In this document: positions 44,398 to 53,461 of the stretch, in pieces
Numbering within the stretch: position 1 is the first letter of the stretch
Layout of the letters: the number at the start of each line of letters is the position of its first letter
NCBI RefSeq assembly: GCF_009177065.1
Contig: NZ_WEZF01000014.1
Coordinates: 1 to 64,000 of the forward strand
Reading direction: 5' to 3'
Length of the DNA stretch: 64,000 nucleotides
Source: Tautonia marina
GTDB taxonomy: Bacteria > Planctomycetota > Planctomycetia > Isosphaerales > Isosphaeraceae
Program-made: the position numbers and the translations under genes
The notes under the pieces: model-generated
What the model was told of the DNA's origin: nothing
The model's input: only the letters and a program-made list of their open reading frames with translations
Database searches by the model: none

Positions 44398-47230
44398 CCC
44401 TGACCCCGGCTCCCCCGTCGGCGTTGATCCTGCCGATCTCCCCTCCCCGCCGGTCGTTCGCCTCGCCGAGGTCACCCACCGCTACGGCAAGGTCCGCGCC
44501 CTTGACGGTGTCAGCCTCGATCTGCCGGGCGGCGGCATGGTCGGCCTGATCGGTCCCGACGGCGTCGGCAAGTCGAGCCTGCTGGGGCTGATTGCCGGTT
44601 CCCGGAGGCTCCAGGTCGGGCGCGTCGAGGTCCTCGGCGGCGATATGAGCGATCCGAGGTTCCGCCGCGCGGTCTCCCCCCGCATCGCCTTCATGCCGCA
44701 GGGGCTCGGCAAGAATCTTTATCCCTCCCTCTCGGTCTTCGAGAATGTCGCGTTCTTCGGCCGGCTCTTTGGTCACGACCGCGCCGAGCGCGAGCGCCGC
44801 ATCGCACGGCTGCTCGCCAGCACCGGCCTCGCCCCCTTCGCCGATCGCCCCGCCGGCAAGCTCTCAGGAGGGATGAAGCAGAAGCTCAGCCTCTGCTGCG
44901 CCTTGATTCACGACCCCGACCTGTTGATCCTCGACGAGCCGACGACCGGCATCGACCCCCTCTCCCGTCGCCAGTTCTGGGAGCTGATCGACCAGATCCG
45001 CGCCTCCCGGCCCGGCATGAGTGTCATCGTGGCGACCGCCTCGATGGACGAGGCCGCCGGCTTCGACTGGCTGGTGGCGATGGACGACGGCCGCGTCCTC
45101 GGCGCCGGAACCCCCGCTGCCTTGCTCGATCGTACCGGCACCGACTCGCTCGAAGCGGCCTTCATCGCCCTCTTGCCCGAGGCGAAGCGCCGGGGGCACC
45201 AGCCGGTCCGGATCCCCCCCCGATCGACCCTCGAAGGAGAAGGGGCCGAGGTGGCCATCGAGGCCCAGGACCTCACCCGCCGCTTCGGCTCGTTCGTGGC
45301 CGTCGATCGCGTCACCTTCCGCATCGAGCGTGGCGAGATCTTCGGCTTCCTCGGCTCCAACGGCTGCGGCAAGACGACCACCATGAAGATGCTCACCGGC
45401 CTGCTTCCCGCCAGCGAGGGGCGGGCCTGGCTCTTTGGCCGCGAGGTCGATGCCCGCGACCTCGACACCCGGCGCCGGGTCGGCTACATGTCGCAGTCTT
45501 TCTCCCTCTATTCCGAGCTGACCGTCCGCCAAAACCTCGTCTTGCACGCCCGATTGTTCCAGGTGCCGAGGTCGGAGATTCCCGACCGCGTCGCCCAGGC
45601 GGCCGATCGCTTCGGCCTCGATTCCGTCCTCGACGCCTTGCCCGACGCCCTCCCGCTCGGCCTCCGCCAGCGCCTTTCGCTGGCCGTTGCCCTGATCCAC
45701 CGGCCCGAGCTGTTGATCCTCGACGAGCCGACTTCCGGCGTCGATCCGGTCGCCCGAGACGCCTTCTGGCAGTTCCTCGTCGACCTCTCTCGGCGCGACG
45801 GCGTGACCATCTTCATCTCCACCCACTTCGTCAACGAGGCCGCCCGCTGCGATCGCATCTCCTTGATGCACGCCGGCCGCGTGCTGGTCAGCGATTCCCC
45901 GGCCGCCCTGGTCGAGCATCGCGGCGCATCGAGCCTTGATGAAGCCTTCATCGGCTACCTCGAAGACGCCGCGGCCGAAACCCAACCTCAGCCCCAGGTC
46001 CCCGAACCTTCGTCCTCCCTCGCCTCGGCCGAGTCGCCCCCGCCTGGGGTGGCTGGGGTCGTGTCGACCCCCGCGGACCCGACCGCAATCGAGCCGTCAT
46101 CCCGCTTCAGCCTGCGGCGCATGCTCAGCTTCAGCCGTCGCGAGGGCCTGGAGCTCATCCGAGACCCGATCCGCCTGACGATGGCCGCGCTCGGCAGCGC
46201 CATTCTCATGCTCATCATGGGCTACGGCATCACCTTCGATGTCGAAGGCTTGACCTTCGCCGTGCTCGACCGCGACCAGACGGCCCTGAGCCGAGACTAC
46301 ACCTGGAACCTCGCCGGTTCTCGGTACTTCATCGAGCGCACGCCGATCCTCGACGACGAGGACCTCGACCGCCGCATGCGATCGGGATTGCTCAGCATGG
46401 CCGTCGAGATCCCTCCCGGCTTCGCCCGAGACGTGGCGCGCGGCTCGCCGGTCGAGCTGGGTGTCTGGATCGACGGCGCCATGCCGCAGCGGGCCGAAAC
46501 GATCCTCGGCTACGTGCAGGGGATGCACGCCCTCTGGCTCGACCAGCAGGCCGAAACCGTCCCCGACCGAGCCGACCCGACCCCCCCGGCCGTCGTCGAG
46601 CTGCGCTATCGCTACAACCCCGACGTCAAGAGCGTCGTGGCGATGGTCCCGGCCACCATTCCGCTCGTCTTGCTGATGATTCCGGCCATGCTCTCGGCTC
46701 TGTCCGTGGTCCGCGAGAAGGAGCTGGGCTCGATCCTCAACTTCTACGTCACGCCGACCACCCGCCTGGAGTTCCTCCTCGGCAAGCAGCTTCCGTATGT
46801 GGTCCTGGGAATGCTCAACTTCGTGCTGCTGGTCACCATCGTGGTGACGGTTGTGGATGTGCCGATGAAAGGGAGCCTCGCGGCCGAGGCCGCCGGGGCC
46901 TTCCTCTACGTCATCTGCTCCACCGCGATCGGCATGCTTGTCTCGACCTTCATGCGCAGTCAGGTGGCGGCGGTCTTCGGCACCACCATCATCACCATCC
47001 TCCCCGCCGTGCAGTTCTGTGGCTTGCTTGAACCCGTCTCGTCGCTCGAAGGCACCGGCGCGATGGTCGGCCGGATCTACCCGACCACCCATTTCCTGAC
47101 CATCTGCCAGGGCACCTTCTCCAAGGCCCTTGGCTTCGCCGAGCTTTCCGGCTCGTTCCTCCCCCTCCTGATCGCCGCCCCCGTCCTGATCGGCCTGAGC
47201 GCGGCCTTGCTGAAGAAACAGGAGGCATGA
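44384..47230 (+). CDS. RbbA-like double ABC ATPase fused to ABC-2 permease
   Basis: A 948-residue protein. Two nucleotide-binding domains: the first has Walker [18 protein letters not shown] and '[13 protein letters not shown]'; the second has GSNGCGKTT, a degenerate signature LPLGLRQR and '[13 protein letters not shown]'. This degenerate signature is also seen in E. coli RbbA. After a Pro/Ala/Gln linker (about 535-575) follows an ABC-2 permease with six membrane segments. It exports an unknown substrate together with the HlyD protein and the separate permease. The start at 44384 overlaps the HlyD gene by 14 bases. The linker contains an element-derived stretch (46046-46077). Confidence 0.9.
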   Translation: MTNPDPDPGSPVGVDPADLPSPPVVRLAEVTHRYGKVRALDGVSLDLPGGGMVGLIGPDGVGKSSLLGLIAGSRRLQVGRVEVLGGDMSDPRFRRAVSPRIAFMPQGLGKNLYPSLSVFENVAFFGRLFGHDRAERERRIARLLASTGLAPFADRPAGKLSGGMKQKLSLCCALIHDPDLLILDEPTTGIDPLSRRQFWELIDQIRASRPGMSVIVATASMDEAAGFDWLVAMDDGRVLGAGTPAALLDRTGTDSLEAAFIALLPEAKRRGHQPVRIPPRSTLEGEGAEVAIEAQDLTRRFGSFVAVDRVTFRIERGEIFGFLGSNGCGKTTTMKMLTGLLPASEGRAWLFGREVDARDLDTRRRVGYMSQSFSLYSELTVRQNLVLHARLFQVPRSEIPDRVAQAADRFGLDSVLDALPDALPLGLRQRLSLAVALIHRPELLILDEPTSGVDPVARDAFWQFLVDLSRRDGVTIFISTHFVNEAARCDRISLMHAGRVLVSDSPAALVEHRGASSLDEAFIGYLEDAAAETQPQPQVPEPSSSLASAESPPPGVAGVVSTPADPTAIEPSSRFSLRRMLSFSRREGLELIRDPIRLTMAALGSAILMLIMGYGITFDVEGLTFAVLDRDQTALSRDYTWNLAGSRYFIERTPILDDEDLDRRMRSGLLSMAVEIPPGFARDVARGSPVELGVWIDGAMPQRAETILGYVQGMHALWLDQQAETVPDRADPTPPAVVELRYRYNPDVKSVVAMVPATIPLVLLMIPAMLSALSVVREKELGSILNFYVTPTTRLEFLLGKQLPYVVLGMLNFVLLVTIVVTVVDVPMKGSLAAEAAGAFLYVICSTAIGMLVSTFMRSQVAAVFGTTIITILPAVQFCGLLEPVSSLEGTGAMVGRIYPTTHFLTICQGTFSKALGFAELSGSFLPLLIAAPVLIGLSAALLKKQEA
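46046..46077 (+). repeat. Half of a family E palindromic element inside the RbbA coding sequence
   Basis: GGGGTGGCTGGGGTCGTGTC, followed by GACCCCCGCGG, is nearly identical to the left end of the intergenic element at 48986. Here it is read in frame as the linker residues [11 protein letters not shown]. Only one end of the element is present. Confidence 0.7.
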
Positions 47231-47291
47231 TCATGCGAGTCTCTGCGACGTGTGGAGCACCGCTTCCAATGAAGAATGGTGGGCTTCTCCT

Positions 47292-47406
47292 GGGTGGCCC
47301 CGGTTGCTCGTCAACCGGGGTCGCGGAGCGACGAGCGGTCTCGGTGCGGCCTCTCGTCTCCTCATGCGGCTGCGCCGCCCCGGTTGGCGAGCAACCGGGC
47401 CTACCC
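47292..47406 (+). repeat. Family F palindromic element, copy 1
   Basis: The left end GGTGGCCCCGGTTGCTCG pairs with the right end CGAGCAACCGGG-CTACC. The interior has GTCGCGGAGCGACGAG. The other copies, in the same orientation, lie at 47483-47597 and 62222-62336. Confidence 0.8.
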
Positions 47407-47482
47407 AAACAGGAGGCATGATCATGCGAGTCTCTGCGACCTGTGGAGTACCGCTTCCAATGAAGAATGGTGGGCTTCTCCT

Positions 47483-47597
47483 GGGTGGCCCCGGTTGCTC
47501 GTCAACCGGGGTCGCGGAGCGACGAGCGGTCTCGGTGCGGCCTCTCGTCTCCTCGTGCGGCTGCGCCGCCCCGGTTGGCGAGCAACCGGGGCTACCC
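47483..47597 (+). repeat. Family F palindromic element, copy 2
   Basis: Nearly identical to copy 1, exactly 191 bases downstream, as part of the tandem duplication. Its right end has the fuller CGAGCAACCGGGGCTACC. Confidence 0.8.
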
Positions 47598-47631
47598 AAA
47601 ACGCATGATTTGAGGGTGGAAGAAGGAGTCG

Positions 47632-47706
47632 GGTGCGTCGAGTCCTCGAAGACGCACCGCCAAGCTTTTGGCAATGGATCAGTGTGTCTTCGAAGACTCG
47701 ACACAG
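47632..47706. repeat. Family B palindromic element, second copy
   Basis: GTGCGTCGAGTCCTCGAAGA... and GTGTGTCTTCGAAGACTCGA are the same arms as at 4255-4322. A short AAGCTTTTGGCAATGG spacer separates them. It lies in the disrupted interval before the permease gene. Confidence 0.7.
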
Positions 47707-47800
47707 CCGACCACAGCAGGGGCGTTGCGATCGTCCTGGGGATGGCTGTGGGAGCCCAGCCACACTCAATCACCTGCCTTCCAGAAAATTTGGCATAATC

Positions 47801-48922
47801 ATGCGAGCCGATCATATTTTCCAGCTTGGCCTCAAGGAATTCTGGAGCCTCGCCCGCGATCCGGTCATGCTCGCCCTGATTCTCTTTGCTTTCACCGGAT
47901 CGGTCTACTCGGCCACCAGGGCCATGCCCGAGACGCTCAACAACGCCCCCATCGCCATCGTTGACGAGGACCGCTCTCCCCTCTCGCTGCGGATCATCAG
48001 CGCCTTCCGCCCCCCCTATTTCCTGCCGCCGAGGCTCGTGACCCAGGGCGAGATGGATGCCCGGATGGACGCCGGTCTCGACACCTTTGCCCTCGACATC
48101 CCCCCCGGCTTCCAGGACGACGTCCTTGCCGGCCGATCCCCGGCCATCCAGCTCAACGTCGATGCCACCCGCATGGGCCAGGCGTTCGCCGGCAGCGGCT
48201 ACGTCCAGACGATCGTCACCCGGGAAATCGACGAGTTCGTTCAACGCTACCGCGCCGCTCCGTCCGTGCCGATCGACCTTGCCTTGCGCGTCCGCTTCAA
48301 CCCGAACCTGACGAAGTCCTGGTTCACCGCCCTGACGAAGCTCATCGATCAGGTCACCTTGCTCTCGATCATCCTCACCGGCGCCGCCCTGCTCCGCGAA
48401 CGCGAGCGCGGCACCATCGAGCACCTGCTGGTGATGCCCGTCACCCCCTTCGAGATCATGACGAGCAAGGTCTGGGCGATGGGCCTGGTCGTGCTCGTCG
48501 CCTGCACCTGCTCGCTGTTCGTCGTCGTTCAGGGGTTGCTGGCGGTCCCGCTCTCGGGGTCGATCCCCCTGTTCCTGCTCGGCGCGGCCATGAACCTGTT
48601 CGCCACCACGTCAATGGGGATCTTCATGGGCACCTTCGCCCGCTCGATGCCCCAGTTCGGCCTGTTGGTGATTCTCGTGCTCTTGCCCTTACAGATGCTC
48701 TCCGGCGGCTCGACCCCGCGCGAAAGTATGCCCGAGTGGATTCAGTATGTGATGCTCGCCGCTCCCTCGACCCATTTCGTCATGCTTGCGCAGGCCATCC
48801 TCATGCGCGGCGCCGGCCTCTCGGTCATCTGGCCCCAGTTCCTCTGGCTTGCCCTGATCGGTTCGACCTTCTTCGGCATCGCCCTCGCCCGCTTCCGCCA
48901 CGCCATCGGCACAATGGCCTGA
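47801..48922 (+). CDS. ABC-2 type transporter permease (YhhJ-like)
   Basis: A 373-residue permease. A first helix at about 22-42 (DPVMLALILFAFTGSVYSAT) precedes a large periplasmic domain (about 45-165) and five helices to the end, with 'RERERGTIEHLLVMPVTPFEIMTSKVWA' between, typical of the YhhJ/YhiH partner of RbbA-type exporters. It completes the HlyD-RbbA-YhhJ exporter. No Shine-Dalgarno sequence precedes the ATG at 47801, whereas the duplicated junction copies upstream have AGGAGG eight bases from the equivalent ATG, so translation may be reduced. Confidence 0.88.
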   Translation: MRADHIFQLGLKEFWSLARDPVMLALILFAFTGSVYSATRAMPETLNNAPIAIVDEDRSPLSLRIISAFRPPYFLPPRLVTQGEMDARMDAGLDTFALDIPPGFQDDVLAGRSPAIQLNVDATRMGQAFAGSGYVQTIVTREIDEFVQRYRAAPSVPIDLALRVRFNPNLTKSWFTALTKLIDQVTLLSIILTGAALLRERERGTIEHLLVMPVTPFEIMTSKVWAMGLVVLVACTCSLFVVVQGLLAVPLSGSIPLFLLGAAMNLFATTSMGIFMGTFARSMPQFGLLVILVLLPLQMLSGGSTPRESMPEWIQYVMLAAPSTHFVMLAQAILMRGAGLSVIWPQFLWLALIGSTFFGIALARFRHAIGTMA

Positions 48923-48985
48923 GCCGCAAGACGCCCCGCCCCAATGCCGCCACGCCCTCGGCACGGCTTGACCCTGTTCTCTGAA

Positions 48986-49070
48986 GTGGCTGGTGTCGTG
49001 TCGACCCCCGCGGGCCGACGCGGGGCCGTTGCCTCACCCGACTGGGGTCAGGATGAGCCCAGCCACCCCG
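48986..49070. repeat. Family E palindromic element
   Basis: Left end GTGGCTGGTGTCGTGTCGAC, right end CTGGGGTCAGGATGAGCCCA followed by GCCACCCCG. It is imperfectly self-complementary and related to 51897-51985, 54830-54860 and the intragenic 46046-46077. Confidence 0.7.
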
Positions 49071-49120
49071 CCGTGCTTGACGCGTTTGGGTACTCCCACG
49101 CCCGTTCGCCCTTCGTTTCT

Positions 49121-49307
49121 GGGTGGCACTGGTGACTTCTCCCAGTGCAAGCCGATCGCAGGTGGTTCCAGGCTCCGCGTGATCCCAGGCGACGGTTGTG
49201 TGTGTCGAGGTGGAACGTGTCGCGAAGCGTGGTTCCGCCGCCGAAGAAGCTGGGGTCGTTGTTTGGATTCATCATATCGTACATTGGTGAAGTCACCAGT
49301 GCCACCC
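49121..49307. repeat. Family A element, 187 bp with 19 bp perfect terminal inverted repeats
   Basis: GGGTGGCACTGGTGACTTC at 49121-49139 is the exact reverse complement of 49289-49307. The inner sequence includes AGCCGATCGCAGGTGGT, which has a relative in the element at 51664-51855. Other family members lie at 980-1050 and 51664-51855. Confidence 0.8.
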
Positions 49308-49346
49308 GGCGCAGCCTGTCTGATGTTTCTTACATTCAGGGAGTTG

Positions 49347-49387
49347 CTGACGCGATGTCAGTAAACTATACTGACGCCATGTCAGTA
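49347..49387 (+). promoter_or_regulatory. Twin TetR operator at the tetR start
   Basis: CTGACGCGATGTCAGTA (49347-49363) and CTGACGCCATGTCAGTA (49371-49387) are direct repeats 24 bases apart. Each is a TGAC-N5-GTCA dyad. The second covers the start codon of the TetR gene, so binding would block its own expression and that of the following DUF1254 gene. Confidence 0.75.
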
Positions 49388-50098
49388 TCTCGTAGAGCAA
49401 CTCGGAAGACCAAGGCCAACGCACCCCAACGCTCTCCCCGGCATCATCCCGACGATGCGAAGCGGCTTATCACTCAAAGCACGCTCCGGTTTCTTTGGGA
49501 ATACCCATTCCGGGAACTTACCGTGGCCAAGCTCATGGCGGGGACTTCCCTTAGCCGCCCGGCGTTCTACCAGTATTTTGATGACCTGCATGACTTGGCT
49601 GAGTCCCTCCTCCACGAGATTGAGTCCGCGATGCGCCAGAGGGCCAACCCGTGGATCAACGGTGAGGGAGAGCCGATTGCGGCGCTGCGCGTGGCTCTTG
49701 ATGGCGTGATTCGGTCTTGCATCGAACACGGACCCATCATTCGCGCAGTTGCCGAGGCGGCTCCACTCGACGAGCGTCTCGAACGGGCGTGGTCGAACTT
49801 TATGAAGCGTTGGGACGACTCGGTGGAGGCCCGGATCAAGGCCCAGCAGCGCGAGGGCCTAATCGCGAAGACGCTCGATGCGAAGCGGACCGCCAATGCG
49901 CTGAACGCCCTCGACGCAGCAGTCTTGATCTCCGAGTTCGGACGCCGACCTCAAGGCGATCCGGACGCCACGCTGGACACGCTTCACAACATCTGGGTGG
50001 GAGCGCTGTACGGCCGCTCGCCTAAACAATTACGAATACCAGAGCAATCAGGACCAACATCAACCCAAAAGAAACGCAACACCAAACCCAGGAGTTGA
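49379..50098 (+). CDS. TetR family transcriptional regulator
   Basis: A 239-residue protein. The helix-turn-helix region reads 'KRLITQSTLRFLWEYPFRELTVAKLMAGTSLSRPAFYQYFDDLHDLAESLL' (about 27-77), and the C-terminal part is helical with 'ARIKAQQREGLIAKTLDAKRTANALNALD'. The start codon at 49379 sits inside the second of two operator repeats. The next gene (DUF1254) begins 2 bases after its stop, forming an operon. Base use is somewhat less G+C-rich than in the neighbours, and palindromic elements lie on both sides of the pair, so the pair may be acquired. Confidence 0.9.
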   Translation: MSVSRRATRKTKANAPQRSPRHHPDDAKRLITQSTLRFLWEYPFRELTVAKLMAGTSLSRPAFYQYFDDLHDLAESLLHEIESAMRQRANPWINGEGEPIAALRVALDGVIRSCIEHGPIIRAVAEAAPLDERLERAWSNFMKRWDDSVEARIKAQQREGLIAKTLDAKRTANALNALDAAVLISEFGRRPQGDPDATLDTLHNIWVGALYGRSPKQLRIPEQSGPTSTQKKRNTKPRS

Positions 50099-50100
50099 CC

Positions 50101-51606
50101 ATGAAAATCACAACGTTTGCAACACTGACTGCGTTTGTTCTCGCCTCGTCGGCGTGGGCACAGCCGCCAAAGATGAAGATGACCACACCGATTCCCGAGG
50201 GCATTGCGACGCCCGACACGCTGGAGACGTCGATCGGCACGCTGACGGGGTTCGACGGCGTGCCGGACGCCAAGACCACTGAACTGGTCTACGAGCACCT
50301 CTATCGGCAGCGAGCACTCAGTGCGTACCTGAACTCCATCCAGATCGCGTCGATGTACGCGATGGAGCAGGGCATGCGTGAGTTTGGACCGCCAAACACC
50401 ACGGTGATCCAGTTTGCCGATCAGATGGATTCCAAGGCGCTGTGGCTGACGCCTAACACGGTGTCGATCTACCAGGGCTGCTGGGTGGAGCTTGGCGACG
50501 AGCCGATGGTGATCGAGACCCCGCCCAATGTCCTGGGCATCATTGACGATGCCTGGTTTCAGTACGTCATCGATTTTGGCAACGCCGGCCCGGACAATGG
50601 CAAGGGCGGCAAGTTCTTGCTCGTCCGCGAGGACTACAAGGGCGAGATTCCCGAGGGCTATTACGTCGCGCGAACCCCGACGACCGGCAACTGGGTGATC
50701 TGGCGCGGCTTCCCGGTGGACGGTTCGACCAAGCCCGCGGTGGAGGCGACGCAGAAGTTCGTCAAGTTCTACCCCCTTTCCCAGAAGAACAACCCGCCGA
50801 AGCTCAAGTTCGTCAACGTCTCCGGCACGTTCAACAACACCATCCACCGCATGGACTTCGGCTACTGGGAAGAACTCAACGCTCAGATCCAGGCCGAGAC
50901 GTTGATGGGGCTCGACCCAGACATCCGAGGGCTGCTTGCCGAGGTTGGCATTGAGAAGGGCAAAACGTTCGATCCCACGCCGAAGCAGAAGAAGATCCTG
51001 GAGGATGTGGCCAAAATCGGTGCCGTGACCGCCCGGGCGCTTACCGCCCGGCCGAAGGATGACCTGGCGTACGTGTACCCGGGCGAGTTGAAGTGGACAA
51101 ACCCGTTCTTCGCCAACCGCTACGACTTCATCCTCGATGGCAAACGCCTTTATGACGGTCGTGTCTACATGCACTTTTACGCGACCGGGATCACCCCGGC
51201 GATGGCGGCCAGGAACGTCGGCAAGGGGTCACAGTACCTCATCGCCTATCTCGACAAGGACGGCAACGCCCTCGATGGCGGCAAGACCTACAAGATTCAT
51301 CTGCCGCCCGACGTGCCCGCGAAGGACTTCTGGTCGTTCACGCTCTACGACAACCAGACGCGTTCGATGCTTCAAACGGACCAACGGTTCCCCGGCCTCG
51401 ACAACCTCAGCAAAAAGGACCTGAAGCAGAACGCGGATGGTTCCTACGACATTTACTTCGCTCCAAAGCCGCCGAAGGGCTTTGAGACCAACTGGATCCA
51501 AACCGTGCCCGGCAAGGGATGGAACACCATCTTCCGTCTTTATGGCCCACTTCAGTCGTTCTACGACAAGACTTGGAAGCCGAGCGATCCGGAGTTGGTG
51601 GAGTAG
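50101..51606 (+). CDS. DUF1254/DUF1214 domain-containing exported protein
   Basis: A 501-residue protein with a signal peptide at 1-20 (cleavage after SSAWA). The N-terminal DUF1254 part includes 'ELVYEHLYRQRALSAYLNSIQIASMYAMEQG' and 'TVSIYQGCWVELGDEPMVIETPPN'. The C-terminal DUF1214 part includes 'KTYKIHLPPDVPAKDFWSFTLYDNQTRSML' and ends 'GWNTIFRLYGPLQSFYDKTWKPSD'. The family is widespread, exported and of unknown function. The ATG at 50101 has AGGAG upstream and directly follows a tetR gene. Confidence 0.9.
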   Translation: MKITTFATLTAFVLASSAWAQPPKMKMTTPIPEGIATPDTLETSIGTLTGFDGVPDAKTTELVYEHLYRQRALSAYLNSIQIASMYAMEQGMREFGPPNTTVIQFADQMDSKALWLTPNTVSIYQGCWVELGDEPMVIETPPNVLGIIDDAWFQYVIDFGNAGPDNGKGGKFLLVREDYKGEIPEGYYVARTPTTGNWVIWRGFPVDGSTKPAVEATQKFVKFYPLSQKNNPPKLKFVNVSGTFNNTIHRMDFGYWEELNAQIQAETLMGLDPDIRGLLAEVGIEKGKTFDPTPKQKKILEDVAKIGAVTARALTARPKDDLAYVYPGELKWTNPFFANRYDFILDGKRLYDGRVYMHFYATGITPAMAARNVGKGSQYLIAYLDKDGNALDGGKTYKIHLPPDVPAKDFWSFTLYDNQTRSMLQTDQRFPGLDNLSKKDLKQNADGSYDIYFAPKPPKGFETNWIQTVPGKGWNTIFRLYGPLQSFYDKTWKPSDPELVE

Positions 51607-51663
51607 CAAGACTTCGCACCACAAACAGCCGATCGCAGTTGGTGGTGTTGTGTGCCATCGGGT

Positions 51664-51855
51664 GGGTGGCAATGGCGCCCGCACCAGTGTCCTCATCATG
51701 GCAGGCGTTTCCAGGCGTTGCACAATTCCGGCCCATGCGACCGTTCGGGCGTGGGTGGCTGATCCGTCGTCGCGTGGTTCTCCTCGCCAAACGATCGGGA
51801 GGCCCCTGGCATCGGCCAATCCTCCTGTACACTGGTGAGGACACCAGTGTCACCC
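51664..51855. repeat. Family A palindromic element, diverged
   Basis: It starts GGGTGGCAATGG and ends with the hairpin ACACTGGTG-AGGA-CACCAGTGT (51829-51850) followed by CACCC. The overall size (192 bp) and the ends resemble 49121-49307. Confidence 0.65.
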
Positions 51856-51896
51856 TACGAAGAAGATTCCGAACGAGCCGATCCAACCCAAACCGT

Positions 51897-51985
51897 CGGG
51901 GTGGCTGGGGTCATCCTGACCCCAGCGGACGGTCGGCAGGGTGTTCGAATCACCGACTGGGGTCGGGATGACCCCAGCCACCCCG
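51897..51985. repeat. Family E palindromic element with 19 bp perfect ends
   Basis: CGGGGTGGCTGGGGTCATC at 51897-51915 is the exact reverse complement of 51967-51985. Both ends continue into CTGACCCCAGC / CTGGGGTCGG. It is 89 bp long with no coding content. Confidence 0.8.
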
Positions 51986-52030
51986 ATGGTCGGACCTGAA
52001 ACCCTTCGCGGTCATGCACGACGCCCCCGC

Positions 52031-53461
52031 TCAATCGGCCGCGTCTCCCGAAGGATCGCGCGAGACAGAGCGGGCGCGGTCGGCGTCGGTGGCGGGAACG
52101 AACTCGAAGATGCCGATGCACATCTCGTCGTTCGTCTGGTCGCCCCAGCGGACGAGGACGGGAGGATGGCTCGGGTTGTTCGGGTTCTCGGCCGAGTTGT
52201 CGAAGTGGGCCACCATCTCGAACCAGGTCCCCTCGGGCAGGAAAACGGGTTCGAGCAGGGCGTAGGTCCCCTGCCAGTTGAAGTCCCAGCGGTCGATCCG
52301 GATGATCGGGACGCGGGTCTCATCGGGCAAGACGGCGGTCAGGGTGAAGTCCTTGCCCAGCCAGTGCATATGAGGCATGACGGCCGTCAGCAGGACGTCT
52401 CGACCGAGCGGCCGACCCATCACCCCACCCTGGCGCGTTGATCCTTTCACCTCATAGTTCGCCTCGCCGGGAGGAATCACAAGCACCTCGCGCATGAACT
52501 CGTTCAGGCCCGGCCGACCCCCTTTCTCCTGCATCGCCGCGCGGGCCTTCATGGCCTGGAACATCGAGACGTCCGGGAAGACGAACCCCGTGCGCACTTC
52601 CCGGCCGAGCGGCTCATCCGAGAAATAGAGGCCGATCGCCGTGGCGTCCTCCTCCACCTTGCCGCTCTTGTGGTAGTGCACCTGGATCAACACGTCGGCC
52701 CCCTTCGGCAAGAGGTAGCCGGCGTCCTCCGGAGCGTCCCGAGGCGTGCTGCCCGGCACCCAGATCGGCAGGAACGACCGGATCGGCACCCCGTCGCCGA
52801 ACCCGCCGACGGCCGAGTAGCCCGGTGTCTCGTCCTCCGCGTCCAGCTCCCGGGCTCGGCCCGAGGTATCCGTCCCCGCGATCACGTGATGCACCACCCG
52901 GCGGTTGCCCGGCTTGAAGTCGACGGCCCGGATCCAGCGGTCCTCGGGCAGATCGGTCGGCAAGACGAAGACGCGGAACTCGTCGTCCCCTTCGGCCCCA
53001 AGCGCGTACGGCTCGGCCATCGTCAGGATCAGGTCCGGCTCACCCATCGGCCAGTCGCCGGCGAAGGTGAGGGGCTCGGGGGCGTCGGCCGGGTCCCCTT
53101 CGGGGGTGTCTGCGTCGAGCCAGCGCTGAAGGGTGTCGATCTCGGCGTCCGACAGGATCCGCTCATCCCGGAACGGCCCGCCGAAGTCCTTCGAGGCCGG
53201 CCAGGGGGGCATCCGCCGTTCCTCAACGACGAGCAGCAGGTCCGACGCCCGCCGCCTGGCGTGGTCGTACTCCAGCAGCGAGAACGGCGCGACCTCTCCC
53301 GGCCGGTGGCAGTCCTGACAGTGACGCTGAAGGATCGGTGCCACGTCTCGATGATACGTCGGCACGTCGGCCCCCTCGGTTCCGAAGGCCGACCCCCCAC
53401 CCGTCCCCAGGCCGACCAGCAAGCAGGCGGCCAGCGTTCCCGCGATCGCGTACCGAGTCAT
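52031..53461 (-). CDS. Haem c and copper type II monooxygenase-like exported protein
   Basis: A 476-residue protein with a signal peptide at 1-27. One c-type haem motif CQDCH (Cys48, Cys51, His52) in 'VAPILQRHCQDCHRPGEVAPF' is followed by 'RRMPPWPAS', and then by a copper type II ascorbate-dependent monooxygenase-like region with 'RRVVHHVIAG', 'QVHYHKSG' and 'PHMHWLG' as probable copper ligands. It is clearly homologous to the last 400 residues of the product of 5029-6930 but lacks the redoxin domain. Substrate unknown; periplasmic. The ATG at 53461 begins the signal peptide. Confidence 0.85.
   Translation of the reverse strand: MTRYAIAGTLAACLLVGLGTGGGSAFGTEGADVPTYHRDVAPILQRHCQDCHRPGEVAPFSLLEYDHARRRASDLLLVVEERRMPPWPASKDFGGPFRDERILSDAEIDTLQRWLDADTPEGDPADAPEPLTFAGDWPMGEPDLILTMAEPYALGAEGDDEFRVFVLPTDLPEDRWIRAVDFKPGNRRVVHHVIAGTDTSGRARELDAEDETPGYSAVGGFGDGVPIRSFLPIWVPGSTPRDAPEDAGYLLPKGADVLIQVHYHKSGKVEEDATAIGLYFSDEPLGREVRTGFVFPDVSMFQAMKARAAMQEKGGRPGLNEFMREVLVIPPGEANYEVKGSTRQGGVMGRPLGRDVLLTAVMPHMHWLGKDFTLTAVLPDETRVPIIRIDRWDFNWQGTYALLEPVFLPEGTWFEMVAHFDNSAENPNNPSHPPVLVRWGDQTNDEMCIGIFEFVPATDADRARSVSRDPSGDAAD

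Larger units (their letters stand above)
47220..47600 (+). repeat. 191 bp tandem duplication at the rbbA-permease junction
   Basis: The sequence from AGGAGGCATGATCATGCGAG (47220) is repeated from 47411, with period 191 and few differences. Each copy contains the former junction of the two genes (stop/Shine-Dalgarno/start) and a family F element (47292-47406, 47483-47597). The same start-codon context (ATCATGCGAG) occurs a third time at the permease start, 47798. Confidence 0.85.
51607..52030. other. 424-base intergenic region filled with repeats
   Basis: It is almost entirely made of a diverged family A element (51664-51855) and a family E element (51897-51985). No gene is recognised. It separates convergent genes (DUF1254 and the copper-monooxygenase gene). 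Confidence 0.6.

Noticed and set aside
47220-47600. Tandem 191 bp repeats as a CRISPR array
   Set aside because: There are only two units, no unique spacers, and the units contain whole palindromic elements. It is a tandem duplication.
47231-47798. Small proteins in the rbbA-permease spacer
   Set aside because: The open frames follow the repeated elements exactly and appear in the same form at 62222-62336, so they are translations of palindromic repeats.
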